Source of the DNA: Aphanomyces cochlioides
Lineage: Eukaryota; Oomycota; Saprolegniomycetes; Saprolegniales; Verrucalvaceae
DNA length: 64,000 nt
Direction of reading: 5' to 3'
Assembly: GCA_019828595.1 (NCBI GenBank)
Contig: JAHQRK010000018.1
Span: forward strand, 1,178,001-1,242,000
In this document: positions 1-13,181 of the stretch, piece after piece
How the letters are laid out: each line of letters starts with the position of its first letter
How positions within the stretch are numbered: the first letter of the stretch is position 1
Position numbers and translations under genes: made by a program
The notes under the pieces: generated by a model
Databases searched by the model: none
What the model was told of the DNA's origin: nothing
Seen by the model: the letters and a program-made list of their open reading frames with translations, nothing else

Positions 1-3000
1 GGATTGGCACAGTTTTCAAGCACAACAAACGTCGAATAGACGCCCACAACGTCGCGAATAAAGCGAAGGACAATCGTTTGAAATGTCACGACAGTGCCGT
101 GCGTTCGACTGAGTTGGAGCCATTCCTTGGCGTTTGGATCGGTCAAATACAAACGGTACTCCACTTCCTTGTCCACGTGAAGGGAAATCTCCCACTCGAC
201 ATCGCCACCACTTCGAACCGTGTGTTGGCCAACATCAATCACATAAAGAGCGTTTTCAAGCGTCGAGTTGTCGGCTGGTGTACAACCTCGGAGCGAAATA
301 GTTGGAGGAGCTTCAGATACAGCTAGCGCATTCTTCTCAGTGCTCAGGGTTGGTGGCATCGACGATGAAGATGCGCCTGAACTTGACCCGAGTACTGAAG
401 CGGTTGGATCGTCAAGGGAGGAAGCTGTAGAAGCCGTCGATAAGGCAGGTGTAGCTGGGCGGCTTCCGTGAAGTACAGCATGGCGACTTGATAGACCTCT
501 TTCGACGATACGGAAGTCGACTTCGATGGGATGGCGGTCGTTGACAGTCAAGTCCAAGTCGATAATCGAGCTCGACTGGTCCTTATCGCGGACAATAAGC
601 TGCATCGTCGACGAAGAGGAAGTTTCAAGTGATGATCGCCGTGATGTTTCTTCTAATTGCACGTTGATGGCCATGGACTCTCCAGGGGGAACCGAGCCAT
701 GGTCAGGGATACACTTGGGCATCAAAGCGTCACCCAAGATAGTCTCTTGATACAAGAAGAGCTGGCCAGGACACACCAACGGGGTCGACTCGATGTCAAA
801 GAGCAGAGGACGTGTCGTCGATGGATTGTAAATCGAAAAAGAGGGCGTGGAAAGTGGCGACAAGAGGGATACATGAGGCCATCCAGTGATAAATTGCGCT
901 GAAAATGGCAATCGAGACGTCGAGACAGTAAACGACTGGCCCAAGACAAAGCTGCCATGTACATCAATCCTCTCCGAGCATGACAAAGCCACATTTGCGC
1001 AGAAAGCCTCAATCGAGACGACACCAAGTGGCGTGGCGTCTTCAAAACGACCCGTCGCGTTGGTTGAATACGGCAGTTCGTTCCATGCTGAAGGCTGGGC
1101 AAGGCGGCATGTAATGCGAAGGTCAATTCGTTCGCCAGGAGCTAATGCTAGACTCGTGACTGGTGTGTTGGATGTCCGCGAGACAACCAGCAAATCGACA
1201 AGCCTATTCAAGGAGGAATATGTCAGGTCACGCAAAATCTCTAGAAATACCGATGAAGAGTCGGCAAAGACTGAGCATGAAGCTGAACGTCGAGCTCTTC
1301 GTCAAAAATATTGACGAGAGTGCACAAAAAGCCAACAATCGGAGGATCGACTGGAGGCGGCACGACCATCGGTGCTAAATAGCCGACGCTTGTTTCCATG
1401 GGCTTTGCAGGATGCACGCAGTCAGGCTCGAGGGAGACACTGATGTATTTGGCAATGACATGCACGAGAACCGATACCGTTTGGACGTTATGCGGGTTGT
1501 TTGCATTGTAAACGGTAAAGTCAAGCTCGTGTTTGCCAGCAGTGAGGCACTACGATCATGGTTAGGCCATGGCGCACCGAAATACTTACTTCAGGGAGAC
1601 ATTTAAACTCCAGAGTTGCTGTTTCATAGCCGTCAATTTCCCAGTACACTGGCGATGTCACGCGCTGTGCCAATTGAGACAGCGAGATCAAAGACCTGCA
1701 GTCTCTAGAGGCGGTCGCCGACGATGGAGGGCGAATGACCTTGGAAGTGGCTTCCCGGACGTCCACAAGCTCAAGACATGGTGGAAGCAGACCGACATGG
1801 ATCAAAGTTGGGATTTCCGATAGGTTTTTCACTTCGACTTGAAAGATTTGCGAGCGACCGTAGCCAAGTTTGCCCAACGAAACAACTTGTGGCGCCGCGG
1901 CGATTTTAGATTCACCATAGACACCGCAGACGGCCATGATGCCTAAAGTTGTAGCTTCCATCGTGGGTTCTGCTCCTGGATGATAATGATCAAAACTTTG
2001 TAGCGCCACAAACCCAGAGAGACCAACCAGTCGGCCATTTTCAACGTGGTCGACAGACAACTCACACGAGCAAGCCACGGGCGCAAAGGCAACGTCGAGC
2101 TCCATTGTCGACTGCGGCGGGCATTCACCGATGGCGCCATAGTAAAGCATGTGGTGGTTTGCGTGGTCTGTACCGACTTCTGTGGTGTCCGAGTGAAGCT
2201 CACGGGCATTGTGGCCGTCAATCGTGAGAGCAAATGTGTCACGGCGATCTGTTTCCTGCGGTGGATTGAGTTTGTTGTTGCGCCACATAAAGAGCAGTGG
2301 AAGATTGCTCAGCGGTCGCAAACGGAGTGGCGTTGACGAGCGATTTGTGATCGCGATCGAGTGTTGCGTCCGCTGAGGCTGGTAAATGCGGTAGCGCCGC
2401 ATAGCTTCGATGGAATGCGCACCACCAAGGAGCAGATCGCTTCGAACAAGCGGCACGAGGCCAAAGTCCAATCGGTTTGTCGGTGACGACAATGTCGAGA
2501 CTGCCAACGTGCCATTGTTCACAAATAGCACAACGTCGACAAAATTGACGTTCATCGGGTTGAACACGTTTTCGATCAAAATCCGTCGTCGAAAGAAGCC
2601 ATGCGTGTATGCCATGACTTTAAACTCAATCTCAGCGCATTCTCCAGGTGGAATGTCGCCCTTTTCGTGGCGCAACGACACATGCAAGCTCGTGTCGTCG
2701 TCTGAATAGTCTTCCCCGTGACTGACGTACAGTCGGTACCGCAGTGGAAGCGCCTTGCTGAGATTCGTCAACTCAAACTTTCCCTCGTGAATCTTGCATC
2801 GCGTCAATCGACCCATGTTTTCTTCCGTGCCAAAGTCCAACAAACGAGGGCTCACACTTGCTAAACTTGCCCCAGCGACGCCAACAAACTTGACGGTGAA
2901 CTCTGCAGCAAGAGTTCGTTCATCCTCCTTGTCACGGAAGAGCTGGATACGAATGCCACCAAAGAGATCTCTCGCAACGCCAGTCTTGAATGCATCCGCG

Positions 3001-6000
3001 GGCAGACGGGGACGTACGGCGATGAATAAATCGAGACTTTCCATCCCAGGCAGCACAATATTTGTCGCATCGTGCTGGAGAGACGCGTCCTGATAGACGT
3101 AGCATTGCGTCTTTAAATTTGACGATGCTGATAAAAGCAGCGTTTCTGCGACTTGTGAGACGAGCGTGAGCTTGCGCACTTTGCTAAACTTGTGGTTCTC
3201 GCCATTGTCGTCACTCGTGACGTAGCAAGGGCCAATGTTGAGATCGACCAGCTGCCCGGTCATGTGTGGATCGAGCTCTGGAATACGCACATAGACTGGT
3301 CTTGTCACGCGGACGACAACCGAGAGCGAAGTAAAGTCGAGCTTTTCAGCGAGATTGCGAACTTGAATGTGCTCGGAGCGCTTTCCAGAGACGACACCAG
3401 TATAAGTGAAGCGGATCATGGTCGTTCCACCAGGCTCAATGCGTCCTGTTGCATTGGCGATTGCAATCTGGCTGTCTTCGTTGCTGGCCAAGACGAGGAA
3501 CTTAATTGCATGGCTCGAGACGTTGCGCACGTAGAAATGAGAGTGTGCTTGCGATCCAAGCTGCATTTCACCCAAGTCGATCCGCTCGGAATCAACCACA
3601 AGGGAGCGCGGTTTGGCTTTGACAATCATGGCTTCGAGTACATTGATGCGATCTCCGCTTTGGAATGTTAGTTGGCCCGCTGGAAGATCAGCAGCGGGCT
3701 GGAGCAAGTTTGGTGGAAGCACTCGAGATAGCGGTGCTGTGGGTGTTTGGCCAGACTTTGCCGAGAACGACCATTTGAAATGGAGTGTCGTCGTCGTTTC
3801 TGGAAGAAGCGACAATGCCATGGGAAGCAGCACTGGCGTCGTCTGCTCTTGGTCGACAAGTTGAGCTGAAAAGACGATTGAATCGTGCAATGCGTTGGCT
3901 CCAGTCCACCGCAACTCAACGTGCATCGGGTCCCGGGCACGCAAATACACGGTCCATCCTTGTGAATCACAAGGAGCTTCTTCCACCGGGAGGAGAAGCA
4001 TGTAGCCACGTGTGCTGCTCAATTGGTCTCCCTTGAGCTCGACGCTGAGGCTTTCAGCCATTTTCGACTTTGAGTGCGGCACGGGCGGTAAAAGAGTCTT
4101 GTTGGTCATGCGGCAATAGGCTGCTTCGCCGGCAGGGGTGCGCAAGAAGACGTCAGCTTTGTATTGGAGTTCTTTCATCACGTCTTTGTTCTGTTGCTCG
4201 TAGAAGATGAACTTGCCGGTCCCATAGATCGGCACAGCTGCATTCACGCCATTGACTTTAGGCTTTCGACGTTGACCACGATGGCGAATGTTTGGCTTGG
4301 GCAGTGGAACTTCGCTCACTTGGTGAAAGATCACTTCGCCCACAATGCGGCCAGTCGCTTCAGGCTCGAGCGTGAAATGTAGCTGATTCAATTGCGTCGC
4401 CACCAACGTGGACGTCAAGGAGCGGCGTTGGCCCGATCGTTTGGCGTGTTTACTCTCTGTCTCGCTTTCAGTGTCGCTGTTGCCGCTATCATACGTTGCC
4501 GCCGTCGTCTTGAGCGGCGTAGTCTCCTCGCCACTCAGTAGTGCTTTCACGTGACTAATCTTGGAATTGAGCTTGTCGATCTTATCTCCCTTTTTCTTGG
4601 TGACTGCGATACGTAGCTTGTGTTCGAGTTTCTCTAGCTCTTCGTCGAGTTTTTTTTCCTGGGCTTGCGTGATGTTGGCGGCGGGAATCTCGTCCATGGA
4701 GAATTGAAACGTAGGACGCAGCGACGGCACGGAAAAGCCTGACGACGCTTCAATCACATACTCGCGCTTTTTGCGGCTCATGTTGCGAATGGTCACTTTG
4801 AACACCTCGCTCTTTTCGCCAACGAGGCACGTCCCGACGTTGATCGGCTGGCCCGCTTGAGGCAATTTGAAGGTCTCTCGCTTCACAACTTTGGCTTTGA
4901 TTGTGATAAAGACCGAGTTGTCAACGTCTTGGACATTGACAATCTTTAACTTTTCTTCAAACGGACCGGCGAGCGTCGGCTGGAATTCGAAATGCACTTG
5001 CCGCGTTCCAAACGGTTTGATCACGCCTTGCGCGCCGTCTTTGATCTCCAAAAAACCAGACGAGATCGATCCCGTCTTTTCCACCATGTAAATGAGTGGA
5101 ATCGCCGAGCCATTGTGAATCAACACCTTCTTCGAACTCTTGCTGAATGTTGTGATCCGTCCAAAATTGATATTCTTCTGGTTGACATTGAGGACACTGC
5201 GGCAGACGCGGCTTTTCAAGAGGAGTTCACGCACAGATGGCCTCGTGTCGAAGGGATGATAGGACTCCAGCTGCGGTCGCCCCATGGGTTTGTTTCCGCC
5301 CGCTGGCAACGTAATAAACACTTTGTACTTTTCCACGCGGGTCTTGTCTTCCGCCACGTCTTCCAACTTTGGCGTGAAGACTGCCAAGACAGGGAAAATG
5401 CCCTTTGGTGGCACGCGGACGTTCCATTCTGTTGCCGTCGATATCGGCACGATTTGTTTCTCCATAACAAGCATGTGGAACCGACGGACTCGTTCTCGCA
5501 CCAATGTAACCATTTCTTCTTCATTTTCCCATCGCCCATGGGTTTCAAAGAGCCGCAAGACTTCATTCGTATCAGTGGATGACGACGGAGCTTCCAGGTC
5601 TAATTTCTTGACCGATTGCCCTTCTTCCGTTGTGGAAGGCGATTGAGGTGTCGCTTTGCGCTTAAGGAGCTGCACAAGCCGTGATGTCGTTGGTTTTGGT
5701 TTGGCGACGAGTTCTTCAACACAGCCGATGGAGCGACGACGGCGCAAAGCGTGCTTCTTTTGTTGTGTCGGCGGTAGACTGATCATCGACGGGGGCGATA
5801 CGAGAGAAGGAGCTGTGGGCGTCGTTGCAAGGGATTTAGACGTGTTGGCGTCGGCCAAGCAATAAAGCTGCACGCGTGAAAAATCGCTGCTCTGAATGCG
5901 CAGACGAAGCAGCGTCTGGGTGATGTTTTCAATCATGAAGACTTTCATGCTCATCGAGTTGGCCGCCACGTGTTCAAAATTGAGGAAAGCCGACTTGGAT

Positions 6001-8759
6001 GGCGTGACAAGTTTGTAGAAGAGCGAGTGGTAGATCACATGATGGGCATCCATGTTGCTCGAGCGCACGCAAACTTGAGCATTGTTGGTTTTGTTCTTGA
6101 GGTTGAGCACCGACACGATGCGTGAGTAGTTGGGATTGATTTTGCGTGGAATGATCTCAATCCGGAGTTCCATCGACTGCTTGGGGCCAAGCGTGATTGC
6201 ATCGTTGGGCACAGTTGAAATGACTTTGGAAATGACCGACGGCTTGACGACCGTGGGTAATTCCGAGTGGTTTGTCAACGTGATGGCACTGCTCTTGAAC
6301 TCACCAATGTTGCAATCGCCCAAATGCAGCGTCGACGGCATCAATGTCACAAACGACGTGCAAGTGCGCGCTCCAACATTTAAACTCTTGCCCAAACTGC
6401 GGTCATGCACACGTTGGGTCGATCCACCGCCCGTCCAAGCGCCATCGATTGTGTAGCAACGAAAGTTGAGTCGGAATGCTTGCTTTGTAAGGCGGCAGCA
6501 CTTCAGATCCAACGACTCGTCCATTGACTTTGACGGAGGACAGTACCAAACCAAGACGGTGCGCTCCACTCCAGGAGGTAGATCAAGCGCTTCCACGAGA
6601 AAGTTGCTCGCGTGGTCCATCTCGACACCACCGCTGGCTTTTGCTTGCCGCGCGGATTTTCGCTTGCTACGTTCAGGGGATGAACAGACACTGGCGCCAC
6701 TGCTACTTTGGTTACAACCAGTGGTTCAAAGCAAACATACCTGTCGACGCCGCTCTCGGCTAAATCTTTTACACGCGCATGTAATCGCATCTGCCGCTTG
6801 CTTCGCGTCCTGGGAACGTTTGTTTTGGACGCAATGCCACTGCTGCCGCTCACGATCGTACTGTCATCTTTTGGCGACGATGGCGGAGGTGGCAAAGTCA
6901 CTTTCGCCTCGCCGTCAAACTCCATATCATCGTCAATGTCTTCCAGATCGTCTTCAAATGAACCACGTTTTCGGGGAGGATAGCTAGCGTTTGCGTCGAG
7001 GAGCATCTCGTCTGTGAACTCGCCATCTTGCTCGTCAGGCTCGTCGTCGCTATCCAAAGTCAGGTTCGAATCAGCACCAAGGAGCGATGGATGGTTCATC
7101 GGTAGGGCTGCATGGGCCGCCGACGCGGCAGGACTATTGCCATTGGAGGTAGTGCCTTTCGAAGGAGAAGATGGAGGAGATAACGACAGTCGTCGCTCCA
7201 TCTCATTGGGGCTCATGGGCTCTTCGAATCCAAGTCGGGGCCGCGTCGACCTCGCCCGGTTCGTCTGTGCAACTTTGAGTTCAAATGTGATTTCCTTAGG
7301 GCGGTCGCTCAAGAGCTCAATGTGCAGTGCGGCTTCCGTTGTGTTCTTCAGCACAAGCGTCTTTGATGTTGGAATGCCCGTATAGCAGTCGCCAAAGTCA
7401 AGCAAGCTACCGCCCATCAAGTACGATCCATTGGGCTCCCGGATGGAAAGGCCCTCGCTAGACATCAAAGTAGTAAAATCAATAGCAGCATGGAGACGTA
7501 CCGGTGGTGTTCCTTGCTAGCAATGGCATGGATCTTCACCCTCTTGACGTTGCGCGCGTCGTGTAAATTCTGCGCGAGAATTTCAAAGAATTGCTCGCCA
7601 ACCTAAGCATGTTGGATGGATTGCATCCAAGGCAACAGACCTCGACTGGGCGATATGTGACTCGGATACGCATGTGACTATAGGCTGCAACGGAGAACGG
7701 ACTTTCGCCAAGCACGTAGCCAGTGTTGTAGTCGGAGCACGTGAGCATTTGCTTTTCATGCGCAGCTACTGATGGAACGAGACGGAATACGAGCGGGATC
7801 TCTGACCGATTCCACACGGTGAAGTCCTTGACATATGAGCCGCCAGGGACGCAGTCGTCGAAGTGGAGCTCCTTGACGTCGAGGCGAAGAAGAGAGCGAC
7901 ACACATTGCCTTGGAGAGGAACTGCAATGGTTGCATCGCCAGGCGGCACATCCCGCGAATCGAGCACAGTTGTAGAAAAGAGAAGGCGTCCAGACAATGC
8001 CACAAAAGACGTCTCATGCAAATGAAGCCGCTCGTCGTCCGAGGAATCGTCGGCTGTGGGGCCGGACGCAGCTGTCGTCGATGAGATGTCAAACTTGACG
8101 CAAATCGAAAAGATAAGACGTTGCGACTGATTCGGCTCAAGGACAATCGAGTCAATGAGTCCCATTTGGTTGAACAGCTCATTGAAGCCTTCATCAAAGA
8201 ACGTTGTGTCCGACGACGTGAACGATGATTTGGAAAGCGAGCGGTTAAAGCTGCTTCCTCCTCCTCCGTCGTCCGAGGAGCTTATAGCCGTTGTGTCATC
8301 ATCTGGGAGATTTTCGTTGTGGGTCTGGAACCCCCATGAACTCGCTTGAAAAGGTTTGCGAATATCAGCCTTGAGATCGACACGAACGGGGCAGGATTGC
8401 AAATTGACAATTTCAAATTGGCGCAAGTTCGATAGATCCGACAAGTACATGTCTCCAAAGTTGAACAAGTTGGCCGGATCGACTAGTAACGACGGAAGCA
8501 CTCGAATGCCCAGCGCCGGACGGGCGAGGGGAGTCAATGTCGCGGTCGGGACTTGCATCATCATCATGCTTTCGCGATCGCGTAGAGACCTGTTCAAGAC
8601 TGGACTTGCATTCGGTCGTGGTATAAACGCAGTCGGACTCGCCTTTCTGCCCGTCGTCGAGTTGTCGTCGGTGATTTCATCGACATTGGGGCGTTCGTTG
8701 TCGGGATTTTCAAGAGTTGCTTTATCGCCACCGACTTGCCTACCATTTCTCGTTGGCAT
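1..8759 (-). CDS. Giant ASH/MSP-repeat (HYDIN/CFAP-like) protein, 3' end off the window
   Basis: Spliced minus-strand gene of more than 2,800 residues, starting MPTRNGRQVGG at 8759 and running off the left edge. It is built of repeated beta-rich immunoglobulin-like units with phrases such as LDFG, NLSEIPT and SVVVRVTRP, typical of ASH/MSP domains (ASPM, SPD-2, Hydin and ciliary CFAP proteins). Low-complexity Ser/Asp stretches and one Lys/Glu coiled segment (about 4540-4680) interrupt them. Introns I can place: 38 nt ending in CTTAG near 7604-7641, about 48 nt near 7465-7512 (GTACGT...TCTAG), 38 nt at 6703-6740 (GTATGT...GTAG), and about 1549-1594 (GTAAGT...GTAG). The frame jumps once near 1240-1260 without a convincing intron. 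The family suggests an axonemal or basal-body role, which fits an organism with flagellate zoospores; that role is inferred. I cannot name the exact CFAP orthologue. Confidence 0.8.
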
Positions 8760-9130
8760 ATCTTTGTTGGAGTAATCGCTAGAGCGCCACGAGGACCGTC
8801 AAGACCAACGGCCGTCGGCGTCGAGATTGGATTGCAGCGGATACCTTTGTCGCGAATATTCTCGACGTCATTTTAGCCAATCACATGGCGATAAAGATTG
8901 ACGGGGGATAGAGGTTCAAAGGTAAACCTGTATAAAATAATATCTTATATCATTCAGTACACTGTATCAATTTATGTTCAATATACTCTTAAAATGAATA
9001 TATTTTATAATTCAATAATATTTAGAAACTGTGAAATATTATCTCTTCAAATAGAGAGCCAATCCCAAGCTTGGATTTGGCTGTCTTGGATTTATTTAAA
9101 TTTAAAAAAATACACCAAGATGTCGCTCTG
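8760..9130. other. AT-rich divergent intergenic/promoter region
   Basis: It separates the starts of the minus-strand ASH gene and the plus-strand hydrolase. The part from about 8930 is strongly AT-rich, with short ATAT runs and no long open frame. It probably holds both promoters; I see no TCCGGA or clustered CCAAT motif here. Confidence 0.5.
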
Positions 9131-12100
9131 ATGGACGTATTTTTTATCGGAGATTCGGTTTTTCCGTTGCCGCGCGAGATGGACGTGACGGAGGCGGAAG
9201 ACTCGAGACCGAAGCTCGTCCAGTCCAAATCTTCAACGGCAATTGACATTCAAGATCAACCACAACCTGAGCTTGAGAGCTTGCCATCATCTTCGTCGTC
9301 GTCTGGATTTGACGACGATGACGAGACATCAGACGATGAGGAAGGATCCACAAAGAGAAGCGACGAGAGTGAGTCGCTTTTAGAAGATTCACCAAAGCCA
9401 ACATGCCTTGCTGAGCAATTGTGGGAGCCTTGTCGAACGCTTGTGATGGTGAGCTCCATCCTATGACTGGTATGCACCGAAATTTTACTTTGGATATCAT
9501 TAGAACCCCTTGTCAACCTTCGTTGTCTTTACGGCAATCAACTCCACATTTGTTCTCACATGGTAAGAAGGCCATAAAGGAGTTGGCTAAATACGTCTAC
9601 AAGGGCAACGTTCGAGTGGATTGCATCATTGATCACGAAACCAGGTCGGCTGACCTTCCAACTGCTGTGTTTACCGCTTTCCAGGACTCTTCATGCTTGT
9701 TATAGCCTCGATTGTATGCCTCGCAAGATTTGCAGCGCTTCTTCTCGCTTATCCTGGCCATCTCCGCATTGTAACTCGGGATTGTGAACGGAATTTTGCT
9801 AAAATGTGCAAACGTTGGCTCACAGTGACAACCGACACAGCCGACCAACTCGTCGATGTAAGTTGCTTACGGCGATGCAATGCATTGATGTCTTGCTTCT
9901 TGTAGTTTCTGCAATCCCCCGAGGTTTTAACCCCCTCACGCCTTGGAGCTTTGATATCCTTACGTGATGAGTATCGCTCATGTGTTGAAAGTATAGTTGA
10001 GGTGTTGCGCCGTTCCCTTGAGATCGTCGATTCCGTACGTTAATGATTTCTCATTAGACTTATGGTCCTCTTTAGGAAGAAACTCTATCAATCGATGGGC
10101 AGCTCCTTCTTTCTCGAGTTCGAGTCTTTCTCAAGTACTCTGAAGCGCTCAATACACCATTACGGCAATTCATTTCTCGTGGACGAACCATTGGCCCACC
10201 ACCACCATCGTTTCTCGAGCCCCCATTGTCGGTAATTTGTGTTTTGGCCTGCATGACTCTATCAAACACCTCGCAGACGACTATTTTGGAATTCAAATCT
10301 TGTATCCAAGACCTCCGTGATGCCATCGACTTATGTGGTGAGCAAGCCTCGACTCCGGTAAGATTTCCTTGACATGATCATGTTGGAACCACTGCTAGAA
10401 ACGTCAAGGCATTGTCCGCCTCATCTGCGAATTGTGGCAGTCACGTTGGCCTTTCCAAATCGTGGCAAACTTGAGTTTGATGCGTGCAGATCTCATTGTG
10501 CGCTACGTACGTTGGCTAGGTTGACTTGAGCATTTATCACGATATATCTAGCACGGTCGACAAGTTTGGGTCGAGAGCGCGGATGGTCACGCCATCGACG
10601 GCATGTTTATCCCTGGCCTGGGTCTTTCTCACGAAAATAATACTGGTCGAACCGTGTTGCTCTGCAATCCCAACTGCGGCTTATATGAGTTCCACCATTT
10701 TCAGTCGGATTGGATCCAATTTTACACCAAGTTTGGCATCAACGTCTTCGTCTTCAATTATCGCGGCTACGGTATGTTATTCACTCTTCGAACTCTTGTG
10801 ATATTTTGTACAGGCAGATGCAAAGGGTACCCGTCGCCTCATGCTAACAACATGGACGGCATGGCTATCATCGAGCATTTAAAGTCGCGGGGCATCACAC
10901 GCATTGCGGTCCATGGTGAATCGATTGGCGTATATTTACACTGCATGGATTCGTTTCACAAGATTTTGTAGGGTATGGTGGCAACTCATGTAGCAAGACA
11001 TGCTGGACCTGTCGTCGAGCTCCTGATTGCTGACCGCACGTTTGCAAACTTGCCAGCTGTAGCTCAACGTTTAGTTGGTACTCGGTCCTCAAGCTTGGCA
11101 ACGATGTGACCATAATTGCTGTAGCATCTTGGGCTGGGAGTGCATTGTCTCTTGTGACTCGTTGGCAGACGGACAATGTCTCGAACTACTTGGACGCACC
11201 GTGCAACAAGCTAGTTTGTTGTGACCCAAGCGACGAGGTACGATTGAAATGTCTTTAGCTGCATGACCTCTAATTAGATAATCGCCGATGCCTCATCTCT
11301 AAAAGCAGGCATTGCTCTTCGTCTTGAACTAGGCGATATGACACTTGGATCTCCAACTGAATCAGAGTCAACTTCGTTGTTGGCTCCATGCGCATCGCCA
11401 CACTCAGTGCAAAGGCAAACTGAGTCAACCGAGATTGTTCCCGGTTGGATATTGGAGAGCGTCAGTTCATTTTCATTTCAAATTTCCAGGCATGCCACTG
11501 AATGAAGCGATTGTGACGCGTTTTGCGACCGCTCTACAAAGCATCGGGGAGCGAGCATCTCTCACGATGGTTAGCTCTGCCGGTGGCGTAGAAATCGGAA
11601 TAGGCGAGCGACATATTGTTGACATCTGGACTGCTGCCGTGTCCATCGATGGTTACTGTGGCCAGACGCTGTATTATGCCACTGGTGCTGTACTACCATC
11701 TAGACCGTTCTTGATATGAGCCTTTAGGGGGTAGTCTTGAAGGCATCCGCACATGGATAGCATCGTTCCTAGTATGGGGGCCGACTCTGTCTCAAAGTCA
11801 AGCATCTAGCCAAAACGACAAAGGTGCAATCGCCAAGCACACTGAGCTTGTCACTCCGTTGCCGATTGACAACGTTGTCATTGCGCTGAGAAGGGTACGA
11901 CATCAACCATGGATTGATTGATTGTTCATGGTTTGGTAGATATTGACCGAAGCTCCTGACGTACAGAATGACGAAGACGTGGCTTATGTGCTCCAAGTCG
12001 TGGAGTACTTGAAGGCATCATTGGATGCACGGCTGAGATCGACACCTACTCCAGCGATTGGGCAGCTCGTTCCTCTCAGCTGCGGGCACAATGCCAACTT

Positions 12101-12176
12101 TAGCGAGCACGAGAAGCAAGTGCTCGTGCGGCATTTAGTTAGTTTCAACTGGATTGATCCATCGCAAGTCAAGTAA
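9131..12176 (+). CDS. ABHD16/BAT5-like alpha/beta hydrolase (multi-exon)
   Basis: Exons joined by short introns encode an alpha/beta-hydrolase. The N-terminal part is acidic and Ser-rich (EMDVTEAEDS; DDDDETSDDEE), the start being 9131 or the in-frame ATG at 9179. The fold's signature follows: VLLCNPNCGLYEF, an oxyanion-type stretch VFVFNYRGYG, then the nucleophile elbow GESIG (G-x-S-x-G). An intron (about 10934-10971) separates GESIG from GMVATHVARHAG. Candidate acid and histidine residues lie in CDPSDE and CGHNANFSEHE near the end. VHGES plus GMVATHVA resembles ABHD16A-type phosphatidylserine lipases, so a membrane-lipid lipase is likely; the substrate is inferred. Introns recognised include 9447-9501, 10359-10397, 10771-10813 and 11894-11939; some others are uncertain, notably around 9640-9710. 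Confidence 0.75.
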
Positions 12177-12632
12177 CATGACCGTGAAAGATCGCAACGT
12201 TCCATGGCAGTCGCCTTCTAAAATTTCGTTATCCGGACTCTTATCCGGATACCCATCAAGGGGATAAAAGGGTTAAACACCATTTGACCCATGTGCTAAT
12301 CTCACATATACAAATGTCAAATGATGAAATTTCCCAAATGGGTTTTATTCATAAAACTCACGAGCGCGTTAAGCAACGGGAAAGGTCCAAGCGTGTCATA
12401 CATCATTGGATGGCTTTCATTGGCTAAGATTCTAACCAATCATAATCGACAATGGAAATAGCTTGAAATTTGTAAAGGATCCACGGCACTCGATGCTGAT
12501 TGGCTGATTTTTCCGAATTACTCACGTCGAAATCTCTCTCTAACTGGCCAGCTGAAGTCGACAGTGTAATCTCTCTCGATACAAAAACACTGTATAAAAA
12601 GTCTCATCGATAGCATTTGCGTTTTTGCCAGG
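12177..12632 (+). promoter_or_regulatory. Upstream region of the elicitin gene with TCCGGA and CCAAT motifs and TATA-like box
   Basis: No open frame. Two TCCGGA motifs lie at 12229-12252 (TTATCCGGAC and TTATCCGGATA). CCAAT/ATTGG elements cluster at about 12408-12510. A TATA-like TATAAAAA at 12593-12600 lies 33 nt before the elicitin ATG. TATA boxes are uncommon in oomycete promoters, so a strongly expressed gene is plausible. Confidence 0.5.
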
Positions 12633-13181
12633 ATGAAAGGAATCGCGTTCGTCGCCGCCATTGCTGCCGTCGCCCTTGGAGCCAACACGACCGCCCCCAC
12701 GACGGCGGCCCCGATCAAGGCCATCTGCACGGAAGACCAAAAGAACACAATCAATCAGTTGGAAAGCACTCCCAGCTACAACAAGTGCCGCAACGACGCC
12801 CAAAAGCAAATTTTTGACGGGCTCCCAGACGATGTCTGCGCTGTCGCCTCGTGCGTCACGGCTGTCCAAAACTTGGTCGGCAAGTACCCCAAGTGCGTTT
12901 TTGATGACCGCACCCCCGCTACGGATATTTTGCCGTACGTCAAGACCTGCAACGTGAACCCCAATGCCACGACTGCCCCTGAAACCACGACTGCTAAGCC
13001 CACCTCGACCCCAGCTCCTACTCCTAACGCCACCGTGACGACTGATGCTCCTACTGATTTGATCGTCACCCCTGCTGTTACTACCAAGGCTCCTACCCCC
13101 ACGACTACTGCCAAGTCGTCTGCATCGGCCATCTCTGTTGCCATCACTGCCTCTGCTGTGGTCGCCTATGCCATGTTGTAG
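12633..13181 (+). CDS. Elicitin-like protein with Ser/Thr-rich stalk and GPI-anchor signal
   Basis: Single-exon secreted protein of 182 residues. Residues 1-17 form a signal peptide (MKGIAFVAAIAAVALGA). The elicitin domain spans roughly residues 30-110 and has the expected six cysteines (ICTED, NKCRN, DVCAVASC, PKCVF, KTCNV), which form three disulphides in the family. A Thr/Pro/Ala-rich stalk with probable O-glycosylation follows (about 110-160). The C-terminus is a hydrophobic tail (SVAITASAVVAYAML) after small residues, typical of a GPI signal. Elicitins bind sterols; oomycetes that cannot make sterols use them to acquire host or environmental sterol, and plants perceive some of them. This one is a wall- or membrane-anchored type, not the small soluble class. 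A 33-nt TATA-to-ATG spacing and strong C/G third positions suggest high expression. Confidence 0.95.
   Translation: MKGIAFVAAIAAVALGANTTAPTTAAPIKAICTEDQKNTINQLESTPSYNKCRNDAQKQIFDGLPDDVCAVASCVTAVQNLVGKYPKCVFDDRTPATDILPYVKTCNVNPNATTAPETTTAKPTSTPAPTPNATVTTDAPTDLIVTPAVTTKAPTPTTTAKSSASAISVAITASAVVAYAML

Noticed and set aside
4867..5646. Plus-strand ORFs inside the ASH gene
   Set aside because: Shadows opposite a 1,699-codon frame.
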